In this document: in pieces, positions 16,877 to 25,144 of the stretch
How the letters are laid out: each line of letters opens with the position of its first letter
Position numbering within the stretch: position 1 is the first letter of the stretch
Source: JAGHAJ01 sp964559865 [NCBI: uncultured Synergistota bacterium]
Lineage (GTDB): Bacteria > Synergistota > JAGHAJ01
Direction of reading: 5' to 3'
Length of the DNA stretch: 64,000 nucleotides
Assembly (NCBI GenBank): GCA_964559865.1
Contig: CAZLJD010000021.1
Coordinates: 62,001-126,000 of the forward strand
The notes under the pieces: model-generated
Databases searched by the model: none
Seen by the model: the letters and a program-made list of their open reading frames with translations, nothing else
Told to the model about the DNA's origin: nothing
Translations under genes and position numbers: made by a program

Positions 16877-18166
16877 ATGGTAGATTTAAGCGTTAACTTT
16901 CTCGGATTTGAACTAAAGAATCCGGTAGGCGTTACATCTTGCGACTTTGGAGGAGAACACAGACTAACAAAGAGGTGTGCTGAACAAGGAATAGGATGGA
17001 TAGTCGGAAAGACCGTTCACAAAATCGACGGACCACACCGCTGGCCTCGTCCATACTTCTATTCACTTAGGCGGTTCGGTCCAGACTTAAGAGATGCGTG
17101 GGTATGCAGCCAGATGTTCCACAATATGCCCTATGATGAGTGGTTCGAAAAGGAACTACCAGCTATATTAAAGGTATGCGAAGACTACGATTGTCTATTT
17201 ATAGGCTCGTGCTCTGGCATAGGAGACGATCCAAATACATGGATCCCTATACTCAAAGATATGGAAAACGCAGGTGTAAAAGTTGTAGAGCTCGACACAG
17301 GGGGACCCCATGCCACATTTGGCGCAGAAGTCTCACAAAAAGATGTTGGTGCCCCATTAGCTCTTGATCCAGAAAAAGCTTATAAGTTAACAAAGGCATG
17401 CGTTGAAGCTGTCAACATACCCATAATATTCAAGATGACTCCCCAATGCGTTAACATGGCTGCAGTCGCACACGCAGTAGAAAGAGCTGGAGCAGCTGCA
17501 ATCTCTGCAAACAACGCTTTTTACGGGTGCTGGATAGACCACGAAACAGGAACATTCTACGGCGTACCAGCATCTATGGGTGCACTCATAGGCAGATCAT
17601 GGCAGTCCGTATCACTTGCAAAAGTAATGGAAATAACAGCTACCGTGAAGATACCAGTTATAGGGATAGGGGGTATCTTTACATACGACGATGTAGCAAG
17701 ATATTTAATGGCAGGTTGCAATGTAGCAGGATTGTGCTCATCCGTATATTCCAGAGGTGTAAAAGTCCTCAGTAAGGTAATATCCGAACTCGAAAAGTGG
17801 ATGGAAAAGAAGGGATATTCCAACATCAAGGAGTTCCAGGGCAAAGTCGTAAAAGACTTCATGTACTTAAGAGACTGGAATAGAGAAAACCCCATGGCAG
17901 AAAAGACACCCATAATCCCAAAATTTTACAAAGAAAAGTGTACAAAGTGCGGAATTTGTATAGACCTATGCCCTTATGGTGCCTTAACGCTTGATAAGGA
18001 AACGATGAGCGTACCGGAAGTAAATGAAGACTACTGCATGGGTTGTGGATGGTGTCTTGGACACTGCCCAACCAAGGCAATAGAGATGATACACAAGGCA
18101 TCCGGTGAAGTCGTATGGAACGGTTACGGGGTAATCAAAGACTGGGTTGGAAAATTAGAAGGTTAG
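16877..18166 (+). CDS. Dihydropyrimidine dehydrogenase-like flavoprotein (PreA-like) lacking the catalytic Cys
   Basis: 429 residues: an FMN TIM barrel of the dihydroorotate/dihydropyrimidine dehydrogenase family (1-340) followed by two ferredoxin clusters, C355-C358-C361-C365 and C387-C390-C393-C397. The layout is that of PreA, which reduces uracil or thymine. Two active-site blocks differ. The NLSCPH block of dihydropyrimidine dehydrogenase reads LDTGGPH (139-145). The loop that carries the proton-donating cysteine (ACGQDP in the mammalian enzyme) reads APLALDP (159-165). KMTP (187-189) and the phosphate-binding GIGGI are kept, so FMN should bind. It is therefore probably a reductase or dehydrogenase for a different substrate. 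No PreT partner is next to it; the flavoprotein at 12842 could supply electrons. Confidence 0.78.
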   Translation: MVDLSVNFLGFELKNPVGVTSCDFGGEHRLTKRCAEQGIGWIVGKTVHKIDGPHRWPRPYFYSLRRFGPDLRDAWVCSQMFHNMPYDEWFEKELPAILKVCEDYDCLFIGSCSGIGDDPNTWIPILKDMENAGVKVVELDTGGPHATFGAEVSQKDVGAPLALDPEKAYKLTKACVEAVNIPIIFKMTPQCVNMAAVAHAVERAGAAAISANNAFYGCWIDHETGTFYGVPASMGALIGRSWQSVSLAKVMEITATVKIPVIGIGGIFTYDDVARYLMAGCNVAGLCSSVYSRGVKVLSKVISELEKWMEKKGYSNIKEFQGKVVKDFMYLRDWNRENPMAEKTPIIPKFYKEKCTKCGICIDLCPYGALTLDKETMSVPEVNEDYCMGCGWCLGHCPTKAIEMIHKASGEVVWNGYGVIKDWVGKLEG

Positions 18167-18181
18167 TCGTATAATCGTGAG

Positions 18182-18209
18182 GTGGGGGTGCTTAATTGTG
18201 TACCCCCAC
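18182..18209 (+). promoter_or_regulatory. 8-bp GC-rich stem-loop between PreA-like and MoxR genes
   Basis: GTGGGGGT and ACCCCCAC flank a 12-base loop. No T-run follows. It may separate expression of the catabolic genes from the maturation genes that come next. Confidence 0.45.
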
Positions 18210-18232
18210 AAACCAAGAGGAGATGATCTTAC

Positions 18233-19111
18233 ATGTTTACATCACCGGCAGATGTAAGGGCAAAGTTTGCACAGCGCTACTACATAGTGGACAAAGGTAC
18301 TGCTACAGTAGTCTACATAGCAGTGAAACTACAAAAACCCATCCTCGTCGAGGGGCCAGCCGGTGTGGGGAAAACAGACCTTGCAAGGGTGCTTGCCGAT
18401 GCCACTAACTCAAGGTTAATCAGACTTCAGTGTTATGAAGGTATAGATTCAACCAGTGCTCTGTACGACTGGAACTACCAAAAGCAACTCTTGAGAATAT
18501 ACGCAGACAGAGAGCAAAAAAAAAGCTGGAAAGATGTAAAACAAACCATCTACTCAGAGGAATTCTTACTCCCAAGACCACTCTTAATGGCTATAACATC
18601 AAAAGAACAAACGGTTTTACTCATAGATGAAATAGACAAAAGCGATGAAGAATTTGAAGCCTTTCTCTTGGAATTCCTATCCGACTATCAGGTAAGCATT
18701 CCAGAAATAGGGACTGTTAAAGCAAACAATATACCTATAGTGGTACTGACCAGCAACAATGCAAGGGATTTTGGAGATGCACTAAAAAGGAGGTGCATAC
18801 ACCTGTACCTCGACTATCCCCCATTGGAAAGAGAGATGGAGATCGTCAAGCTAAAGGTCCCTGAGATACAAGACCAACTACTCAGAGAGATCACCCACTT
18901 CGTACAAAAGCTAAGAGAAATGAAACTCAAAAAACCACCAAGTATCGCAGAGACAATAGAATGGGCAAAAACCCTACTGGAGCTGGATGTAGAAAGTTTG
19001 ACAGACGACATAGTGAAAGCTACCTCTGGTGTCATACTAAAGTATAGGAGTGATGTGGAAGCGCTGAATTCAATAGATACAAACAGTCTCCTTTCTTCCA
19101 TAACCCACTGA
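18233..19111 (+). CDS. MoxR-family AAA+ ATPase, CoxD-like
   Basis: Chaperone ATPase of 292 residues with Walker A GPAGVGKTD (54-62), Walker B LLIDEIDK and arginine finger region LKRRCIHLYL. MoxR proteins act with von Willebrand domain partners; CoxD and CoxE are needed to mature the active site of molybdenum CO dehydrogenase. The next two genes encode a split CoxE, and a molybdenum hydroxylase operon is encoded at 22307-26035 on the other strand. Role here: maturation of that hydroxylase (inference from the CoxDE precedent). The ribosome-binding site AGAGGAG precedes the ATG. Confidence 0.86.
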   Translation: MFTSPADVRAKFAQRYYIVDKGTATVVYIAVKLQKPILVEGPAGVGKTDLARVLADATNSRLIRLQCYEGIDSTSALYDWNYQKQLLRIYADREQKKSWKDVKQTIYSEEFLLPRPLLMAITSKEQTVLLIDEIDKSDEEFEAFLLEFLSDYQVSIPEIGTVKANNIPIVVLTSNNARDFGDALKRRCIHLYLDYPPLEREMEIVKLKVPEIQDQLLREITHFVQKLREMKLKKPPSIAETIEWAKTLLELDVESLTDDIVKATSGVILKYRSDVEALNSIDTNSLLSSITH

Positions 19112-19128
19112 GGAGAAGTCAAGAGGTC

Positions 19129-19698
19129 ATGGAAGAAAAGATCATAGAGCGTGTGGTCAAGTTCTGTAGACTTCTTCGGAGATACGGTATAAATATTTCC
19201 TATTCTGAGAGTATGGATGCACTGCGAGCTATATCGGAAGTCGGAATTGACAAAGAAGACTTTTACTATGCTCTTAAGTGCACATTGATAAAGGACGAAG
19301 CCAATGCAAAGGTATTTTACGGACTGTTTCAGCTCTTCTTCAATCCACCAAATAAATCCTCCAAAGCCGAATCAGACAGAGGTGATAGCCTAAACGGACT
19401 CAAAAATAAAGATCTCCTTCAAGGTGAGACAAAGATGGTAGAAAGTGCCCAAGGCGTTGGAACAAATGCAAATGACAACTTAAACAGCTACTTCAAAGAG
19501 CCCATACACATACTACTGGCAAAAGCGGTAAAGTCTGAAGATTACAAGCTGATGCAATTCATAGCACACAAAGCTGTACAAGACCTCGGTGCAATAGACC
19601 CCCAAAGGGACGATATAAAAACACTCTTAAAGAAAGCAAAGGAAAACATAGGTTGGGACAAAGCAGTAAGCATCTTGTTCGGGCCAAATACCTTTTAA
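19129..19698 (+). CDS. CoxE-like protein, N-terminal half as separate polypeptide
   Basis: 189 residues. The first 75 (VVKFCRLLRRYGINISYSES, ALRAISEVGIDKEDFYYALK, VFYGLFQLFF) match the usual start of VWA-domain CoxE proteins, which are normally one chain of about 380-400 residues. After a linker rich in Asn and Ser, residues 120-189 are helical. It ends in TAA and the VWA half starts 12 bases later in the same reading frame with its own ribosome-binding site. So CoxE is here made as two chains, or a stop has arisen in a once continuous gene. Confidence 0.65.
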   Translation: MEEKIIERVVKFCRLLRRYGINISYSESMDALRAISEVGIDKEDFYYALKCTLIKDEANAKVFYGLFQLFFNPPNKSSKAESDRGDSLNGLKNKDLLQGETKMVESAQGVGTNANDNLNSYFKEPIHILLAKAVKSEDYKLMQFIAHKAVQDLGAIDPQRDDIKTLLKKAKENIGWDKAVSILFGPNTF

Positions 19699-19710
19699 GG
19701 AGAAATATCC

Positions 19711-20610
19711 TTGAATCCTGAAGAGAGAAGAAACTCTTTCCAAGATTTTATGAGATGGAATAAAGGATTGCAATATGTAGAAGATCTCATACTCAAACTT
19801 TTAGTGGAGCTAATGAACGAACGCCAAGCAACCACATCTAAAGAGAACTATCCGTGTAAAACACCTGAAGAAACCGAATGGTACCACTTAGAGAACATCA
19901 AACTTGAAGACTGGGAAATGGAACAGATGAGAGCAAGGCTATCCGTTCTTGCCAAGAAACTCGCAACCAGATGCTCCCTTAGATTCAAAAGAGCTAAAAG
20001 AGGAAACATAGATATCGGAAAGACACTAAAGCAGGCCTGTCAACAAACTTTCGGAATACCCGTAAAGCTAAAGTACAAGGAAAAGATCATATCAAAGCCA
20101 GAGTTAGTTGTGCTGTGCGATGTCTCTCAATCCGTCGAAATATTTAGCCAGTTTCTACTCGAGTTGCTGTGTGTATTACAGAACAAATTCAGATCCATGC
20201 GCTCATTTCTATTCATAGACACAGTAGATGAAGTAACCGAATACTTTAAAAAGAAGCGCTGCGAGGATGCCATAAAGGACGCCTTGGAGAACGCAAAATA
20301 TTCCCTAAGACCGTACTCAGATTATGGAAAAGTGTTTAACACATTTGAAAGGGTGTATTTACCCACCATCTCAAAGAAAAGCACCCTAATAATACTCGGA
20401 GATGCAAGAAACAACTACTATCCTGAATCTGGAGAATCACTCAAAAGGATAAGTCAACATGTAAAGCGTGTTTTGTGGGTAAATCCACAGCCAGCAGAGG
20501 AATGGAACAAACAGGACAACATAATGGCTATATTCTCGAGGTGCTGCTCTGCTGTCTTTGAATGCAGAAATCTAAAGCAGCTTACCAGAGTTATAGAAGA
20601 GCTCATATAA
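19711..20610 (+). CDS. CoxE-like VWA domain protein, C-terminal half
   Basis: 299 residues with a von Willebrand factor A domain; the metal-ion site is DVSQS (CDVSQSVE, near 141) and TLIILGDARNNY is the later strand. The segment RRAKRGNIDIGKTLKQA (here KRAKRGNIDIGKTL) is typical of CoxE. It starts at a TTG with AAGGAG placed right at the stop of the preceding half-gene, which supports re-initiation. Partner of the MoxR ATPase upstream. Expected role: insertion or sulfuration/copper-type maturation of a molybdenum hydroxylase active site, by analogy with CoxDE. Confidence 0.8.
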   Translation: MNPEERRNSFQDFMRWNKGLQYVEDLILKLLVELMNERQATTSKENYPCKTPEETEWYHLENIKLEDWEMEQMRARLSVLAKKLATRCSLRFKRAKRGNIDIGKTLKQACQQTFGIPVKLKYKEKIISKPELVVLCDVSQSVEIFSQFLLELLCVLQNKFRSMRSFLFIDTVDEVTEYFKKKRCEDAIKDALENAKYSLRPYSDYGKVFNTFERVYLPTISKKSTLIILGDARNNYYPESGESLKRISQHVKRVLWVNPQPAEEWNKQDNIMAIFSRCCSAVFECRNLKQLTRVIEELI

Positions 20611-20635
20611 CTACAAGAGGATGGGAGGAGTTAAC

Positions 20636-21370
20636 ATGGCAATCAAAAACTGTTTCAGTGTCGTAGGCAATCACAACAGCGGAAAAACCACACTAATAGA
20701 AGAACTAATAAAAGAGCTAAAGACAAGAAACCTCTCCGTATCAACCATAAAACATGCCGTACACTTCAACTTCAATAGTAGCAACAAAGGTGATTCTGAA
20801 AGGTTGTTCCAAGCCGGCAGCAAAACATCTATAGCATTGTTCGAAGACGGAACCCAGCTGTACACATCTCCTACAAAGTTAAGAAGTGCACTCTCTTACA
20901 TCAACAGTGATATCCTAATACTAGAGGGGTTCAAAGGAGAAGCAGTTCCAAACATAGTGAGAGCCAAGAATACACAGGACGCCAAGAAGCTCATAAATGA
21001 GCTTACAATTGCAATAGTTACAGACGAAGAAGGTAACTTGGAAGATACACCATCATTCAGGCCTCACCAGATAAGAGAGATAACAGAGGTGGCACTAAAA
21101 CATTCGTTCCCACCACTCCCACTGTTAGACTGTGGGCACTGTAAGGGTGGAACATGTTTCAAAATGGCATCTATGATACTAAAGGGAGAAGGCTCTATAA
21201 AGGATTGTGTGGTGCTTCCATCAAAAGTCAGACTAAAGGTAAACAATGTGAGCATCCCCCTAAACCCATTCGTAGAGCAGATCATTACATCTGTCGTCGG
21301 TTCATTGGTAGGCATACTAAAAGATACTACAAAGGAGATGAAAGAGATAGACCTCCACATAAAGCTGTAA
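20636..21370 (+). CDS. mobB: MobB-like protein with C-terminal Fe-S type domain
   Basis: Molybdopterin-guanine dinucleotide biosynthesis adaptor. 244 residues from the ATG at 20636 (GGGAGGAG upstream). The GTPase P-loop is GNHNSGKTTL near residue 12, followed by STIKH and ILILEGFKGE. MobB is usually about 160-170 residues; here a C-terminal extension has CGHCKGGTCFKMASMILKGE, with a fourth cysteine 17 residues after the third. That pattern resembles the 4Fe-4S domain of corrinoid/acetyl-CoA synthase proteins. It closes the operon that holds AOR 1 and MoxR/CoxE, all of which deal with pterin cofactors. Confidence 0.8.
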   Translation: MAIKNCFSVVGNHNSGKTTLIEELIKELKTRNLSVSTIKHAVHFNFNSSNKGDSERLFQAGSKTSIALFEDGTQLYTSPTKLRSALSYINSDILILEGFKGEAVPNIVRAKNTQDAKKLINELTIAIVTDEEGNLEDTPSFRPHQIREITEVALKHSFPPLPLLDCGHCKGGTCFKMASMILKGEGSIKDCVVLPSKVRLKVNNVSIPLNPFVEQIITSVVGSLVGILKDTTKEMKEIDLHIKL

Positions 21371-21427
21371 ACTTTGCGACAATAACTGTAAATATATACA
21401 ACTTTACAAAAAAGCAAGAAGTAATAA

Positions 21428-21448
21428 TTTGTTGAAATATTCAACAAA
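21428..21448. promoter_or_regulatory. Palindromic operator upstream of GNAT-like gene
   Basis: TTTGTTGAA and TTCAACAAA are exact reverse complements separated by ATA. The centre is about 52 bases upstream of the predicted start of the next promoter, a position typical for an activator. Related TTGAA/TTCAA dyads are found at 28987-28999 and 29073-29086 near the oppositely directed DUF1116 operon. Confidence 0.55.
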
Positions 21449-21454
21449 CTTTCC

Positions 21455-21483
21455 TTGACAATGACGGTGAAACCCTATAAAAT
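21455..21483 (+). promoter_or_regulatory. Sigma70-type promoter for GNAT-like gene
   Basis: TTGACA, 17-base spacer, TAAAAT. The predicted start is near 21490, 30 bases before the ATG, with GAAGGAGG at about 21504. Confidence 0.7.
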
Positions 21484-21519
21484 ATTGCTATAATAAAACC
21501 CCAGAAGGAGGTATGCTAC

Positions 21520-22257
21520 ATGAGGAGAGTTGTTCCCACAAGATTGAGAAAGGACAAGTACACATTCTCCGCAGAAGAATTGGAAGGTATGTTTTCCGTA
21601 CCATCGAAGATGCCAAAATGGGAGCCGATGTACACAGAGCTCACACACAGAGATGGCAGTAAACACCAGGTACTAATCAGAGAGATCAAGAAAGAGGAGA
21701 TTGACCCAATGCTTGCATTCATCAAAAGGTACACAGAAATCGACTACGACTACTACGACATAGTTTCTGCAAGGGTATATGCAGAGCTACTTGCCATCAA
21801 AAGAAACAGAATGAAAGACGAATACTTCTTCCTTGCACTGGAAAATGGAAGTCCTGTGGGAATAATAAACGGTAGGATCATGAACAAAGATATAAATATA
21901 AGCCTCCACACAATGGTATTTAAGAGAAGGATTAACGCTGGTCCAATACTTTTCTACGCAAAGTGCTGGTATGCATTCGAAATCTGTGGTCAACAGGAAT
22001 TTTGGGCAACATTCGAAAGTTACAATGGCTGGAGACTTGCAGGTCTCGGCATGGGACTACCCACCTACAAGTGGCCAGATGTCCAACACGAGCTTGGTGG
22101 CGCTAAGGTTTACTATCTCTCACGTGAGATGTGGGAACTAACAATAAGAGACGAGTATCCAGAGCAGGTAGCAAGGGCAAAACTCATGCCTAATCCTCCA
22201 AAAGAGTTAATCGAAGCAAACGAAAAGCTGATAATTCCAGAAGAAATAGAGGTTTAA
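21520..22257 (+). CDS. GNAT-like acyltransferase paralogue 1, function unknown
   Basis: 245 residues. The middle (about 50-150) looks like a GNAT N-acetyltransferase fold (VLIREIKKEEIDPMLAFI, then FFLALENGSPVGIING), but no classical acetyl-CoA loop is obvious. A close paralogue is encoded at 36977-37714. Shared blocks are YDIV-ARVYAE, DINISLHTM-FKR, FWAT-ESYNG and PDVQHELGGA-VYY, followed by KLIIP near the C-terminus. Both copies lie within the purine/ureide gene region, so they probably act in the same pathway, perhaps on a pathway amine or CoA ester (inference). It has its own promoter and ends in a strong terminator. Confidence 0.6.
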   Translation: MRRVVPTRLRKDKYTFSAEELEGMFSVPSKMPKWEPMYTELTHRDGSKHQVLIREIKKEEIDPMLAFIKRYTEIDYDYYDIVSARVYAELLAIKRNRMKDEYFFLALENGSPVGIINGRIMNKDINISLHTMVFKRRINAGPILFYAKCWYAFEICGQQEFWATFESYNGWRLAGLGMGLPTYKWPDVQHELGGAKVYYLSREMWELTIRDEYPEQVARAKLMPNPPKELIEANEKLIIPEEIEV

Positions 22258-22270
22258 ATTAAGATAGTTC

Positions 22271-22309
22271 AAGGGGGAGAAGCTTAAGCTTCTCCCCCTT
22301 TTGTTTTTA
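22271..22309. terminator. Bidirectional intrinsic terminator
   Basis: A perfect 30-bp palindrome at 22271-22300 (two 15-bp arms starting AAGGGGGAGAAG, no loop bases) is followed by TTGTTTTT on the plus strand. It lies between the convergent GNAT-like gene and the molybdenum subunit gene and can end both. Confidence 0.9.
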
Positions 22310-24658
22310 CTCTACTTCTTTCTTTCCCTGTAGAATGGCAAGCGCTACCTTCTCCGCAGTAACAGGCATAGATTTAATTCTGATACCAAGCGCATCCTCA
22401 ACAGCATTTGCAACCATAGGAGCAGCAGGTATCATTGTATGCTCAGATATTCCTCTTGCACCAAACGGGCCGTCAGGTTGCGGAACCTCCACTATTATAG
22501 GTACTATTTCTTTAGGCACATCCATTGCGGTGGGTATCTTGTAGTCAGTAAAGTTAGGGTTCAATACCTTACCCTTATCATCAAATCTCATATCTTCGTA
22601 GAGCACAGTTGCCAAGCCCTGGAGCAGACCACCGTTTATCTGACCCTTCACAAGATCCGGATTTATCGCTTTACCCGCATCTACAGCTTCCACTGCCTTC
22701 AGAACTCTCATCTTGCCAGTTTCCTTGTCTATTTCAAGCACCACGGCACCAGCACCAACCGTGTAGTGCACATTTGGGTGTCCTCCCTGCGAAGTCTCCG
22801 GATCGTCTACCGTAGTCGTAAACTCCGGCATAAATATACCCCTACCAAGGATAGGTCCACCTCTATACGTACCATCATGCGTCTGAATACCGTTTATAAC
22901 GAAGTCCTTAAGCGGCAGTTGAAATTCTGGATCAGTCTTGCACTTTACCTTCTCGTCCTCAAGGTATAATGTCTCCTTCTCGAGGTGATATGCCTGATGC
23001 ACAACCTCAAATATCTGCTCACGGGCGTCTAAGGCTGCCCTCTTAACTGCATTACCGCAGGACCAAGTAACATGAGAAGCAACTGTCTGCCATTCGTATG
23101 GATTCCTATCCGTATCAGGTAGCTCAACTCTTATCTTCTCAATGGGCACAGAGAGTATCTCGGCAGCGATCTGTGCCATAACTGTCATATACCCCTGCCC
23201 TATCTCCATACCAGACACTACGATGTTTATACTACCATCTTCGCTGAACTTCAGGAATGCAGCAGAAGATGTATTCGGAGGCATAGCAGGTGCCTTCCAG
23301 AATATGGCAAACCCCTTACCAATAACCTTGTTGGGATCCTTCGATTCCTCTTTCTTGCCCCACTCAACCTCCTTGGCTACCTTATCTATGGCTTCTATCA
23401 AACCATTTGGATTCATAGGTGCACCATAGGCGACAGGGTCTCCCCTTCTAATGGCATTTTTTCTTCTAAACTCAACAGGGTCCATACCTATCATCTTCGC
23501 TACTCTCGTCATATGGGACTCAATAGCAAAATGGGTTTCAGAATATCCAAAACCTCTATATGGACCCGCCGCCGGCTTGTTTGTATATACGCATATAGAG
23601 TCTATCCAGACATTAGGTATCCTGTAAGGACCAGTTGCAGAGAGACCCGCTGCATTCACAACATTTGCCCCATACTCTGCATACGGACCAGCATCCCAGT
23701 AAAGCTCATTCTTCAAGGCAACGATCGTACCATCTTTCTTAACCCCTACTTTTATCTTTGAAACAAGTGCCTGTCTCATATATGTGTTGTAGAACTCCTG
23801 TGCCCTCGTCCACCTAACTTTCACCGGATGCCCCTTCACAACCGTAGCAAGAGCCACAGCAAGTATCTCCATCGAAACCCCAGCCTTACCCCCAAAACCG
23901 CCACCAACATACGGGACCACAACTCTGATATCTTTGTGGCTTATACCCAATGGTGCTAACGCCTGTGCAAACAGATTTCTCTGAGTATGGGGTGACTGTG
24001 AGCTGGACCACACCGTAATCCTTCCAGAATAATCATAAAGGGCAACAGATATATGCGGTTCTATACAGCAATGAGCATACCTCGGCACCCTGTAAGTGTC
24101 CTCAAATACAAAGTCTGCCTCGGCAAACGCCTTTTCAACATCACCCTTTCTGACTTTTCTCCAATGTGCAATATTTGTGCCCGGCTTCGGGAAGTACCAC
24201 GGCACATGCCAGTAATTGGCAAGGTCAGGATGTATTATTGGAGCATTATCCTTTAATGCCTCCATCTGATCGAGCACATAAGGAAGCTCCTCATATTCTA
24301 CCTTCACCAGTTTCGCTGCCTTCTTAGCAGCCTTTGGATTTCTCGCCAGGACAGCCGCCACCTGTTCACCGATAAACCTAACCCTATCCTGTGCAAAGAC
24401 ATATCTATCGTGCATATACAAACCAAACCTATAAGGGAAATCCTTACCAGTAACTACCTTAACTACGCCCGGAACCTTCTCTGCTTCAGATGTGTCTATG
24501 CTCTTTATCAAGGCATGCGGATAAGGACTCTCCACTATCTCTGCGTAAAGGAGATTAGGACCAAAATCCAAATCATCTACATACCTGGCAGCACCTGTAA
24601 CCTTATCTCTTTCGTCAAGCCTCGTAAACGACTTACCCACATATTTAAGCTCTTCCAT
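22307..24658 (-). CDS. Molybdenum hydroxylase, molybdopterin-binding large subunit (xanthine dehydrogenase family)
   Basis: 783 residues, catalytic subunit of a three-subunit xanthine oxidase family enzyme that hydroxylates a carbon next to nitrogen in a heterocycle or aldehyde. Seen: GGGFGGKAG cofactor loop, EIGQGYMTVMAQIAAE, and the C-terminal GARGISEHT segment, where the glutamate is the likely catalytic base. It follows the Fe-S and FAD subunits in the same operon. Neighbours (NCS2 permease, PucR, carbamate kinase) suggest a purine-like substrate, but nicotinate, carbon monoxide or an aldehyde cannot be excluded from sequence alone. Maturation is probably by XdhC, MoeA-like, MoxR and CoxE encoded nearby. 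Confidence 0.9.
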   Translation of the reverse strand: MEELKYVGKSFTRLDERDKVTGAARYVDDLDFGPNLLYAEIVESPYPHALIKSIDTSEAEKVPGVVKVVTGKDFPYRFGLYMHDRYVFAQDRVRFIGEQVAAVLARNPKAAKKAAKLVKVEYEELPYVLDQMEALKDNAPIIHPDLANYWHVPWYFPKPGTNIAHWRKVRKGDVEKAFAEADFVFEDTYRVPRYAHCCIEPHISVALYDYSGRITVWSSSQSPHTQRNLFAQALAPLGISHKDIRVVVPYVGGGFGGKAGVSMEILAVALATVVKGHPVKVRWTRAQEFYNTYMRQALVSKIKVGVKKDGTIVALKNELYWDAGPYAEYGANVVNAAGLSATGPYRIPNVWIDSICVYTNKPAAGPYRGFGYSETHFAIESHMTRVAKMIGMDPVEFRRKNAIRRGDPVAYGAPMNPNGLIEAIDKVAKEVEWGKKEESKDPNKVIGKGFAIFWKAPAMPPNTSSAAFLKFSEDGSINIVVSGMEIGQGYMTVMAQIAAEILSVPIEKIRVELPDTDRNPYEWQTVASHVTWSCGNAVKRAALDAREQIFEVVHQAYHLEKETLYLEDEKVKCKTDPEFQLPLKDFVINGIQTHDGTYRGGPILGRGIFMPEFTTTVDDPETSQGGHPNVHYTVGAGAVVLEIDKETGKMRVLKAVEAVDAGKAINPDLVKGQINGGLLQGLATVLYEDMRFDDKGKVLNPNFTDYKIPTAMDVPKEIVPIIVEVPQPDGPFGARGISEHTMIPAAPMVANAVEDALGIRIKSMPVTAEKVALAILQGKKEVE

Positions 24659-24670
24659 CTCGCTCCCCCC

Positions 24671-25132
24671 TTACTGTTTCTTGGATGCGTCGAGTATCGC
24701 TTCAATTATAGATACATATCCGGTACATCTACACAAATTACCTGCTATAGCCTCTTTTACTTCCTCCTCAGTAGGATGCGGATTCTTCTCCAATAGCTCT
24801 GTAGCGGTAAGTGTCATACCAGGGGCACAAAAACCACACTGGAATGAATTGTGTTCTATGAAAGACTCCTGCAACGGCGTAAGCCCATCCTTGGACAGCC
24901 CTTCAAGCGTCACTATCTCTGCTCCATCTACCTCTATAGCAAATATGAGACAACTCCTAACCGACTTTCCGTTGAGTAAAATAGTACACGCACCGCAGTC
25001 ACCTCTACCGCAAGCGTACTTAGGTGTCTTCACACCCAATTTCCCCCTTAAGACTTCAAGGAGAATGTCATTGGGTTCTACCTCTACACTCCTCATTTCG
25101 CCATTCAGTTTGAATGTTATCTTCTTCTTCAT
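24671..25132 (-). CDS. Molybdenum hydroxylase, [2Fe-2S] subunit
   Basis: 153 residues carrying two [2Fe-2S] clusters. The plant-type ferredoxin site is CGRGDCGACTILLNG and the C-terminal site is QCGFCAPGM ... NLCRCTGY. The length is typical for stand-alone small subunits. Lies 12 bases from the large-subunit gene and transfers electrons from molybdenum to FAD. Confidence 0.95.
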   Translation of the reverse strand: MKKKITFKLNGEMRSVEVEPNDILLEVLRGKLGVKTPKYACGRGDCGACTILLNGKSVRSCLIFAIEVDGAEIVTLEGLSKDGLTPLQESFIEHNSFQCGFCAPGMTLTATELLEKNPHPTEEEVKEAIAGNLCRCTGYVSIIEAILDASKKQ

Positions 25133-25144
25133 GGCATATTCCCC

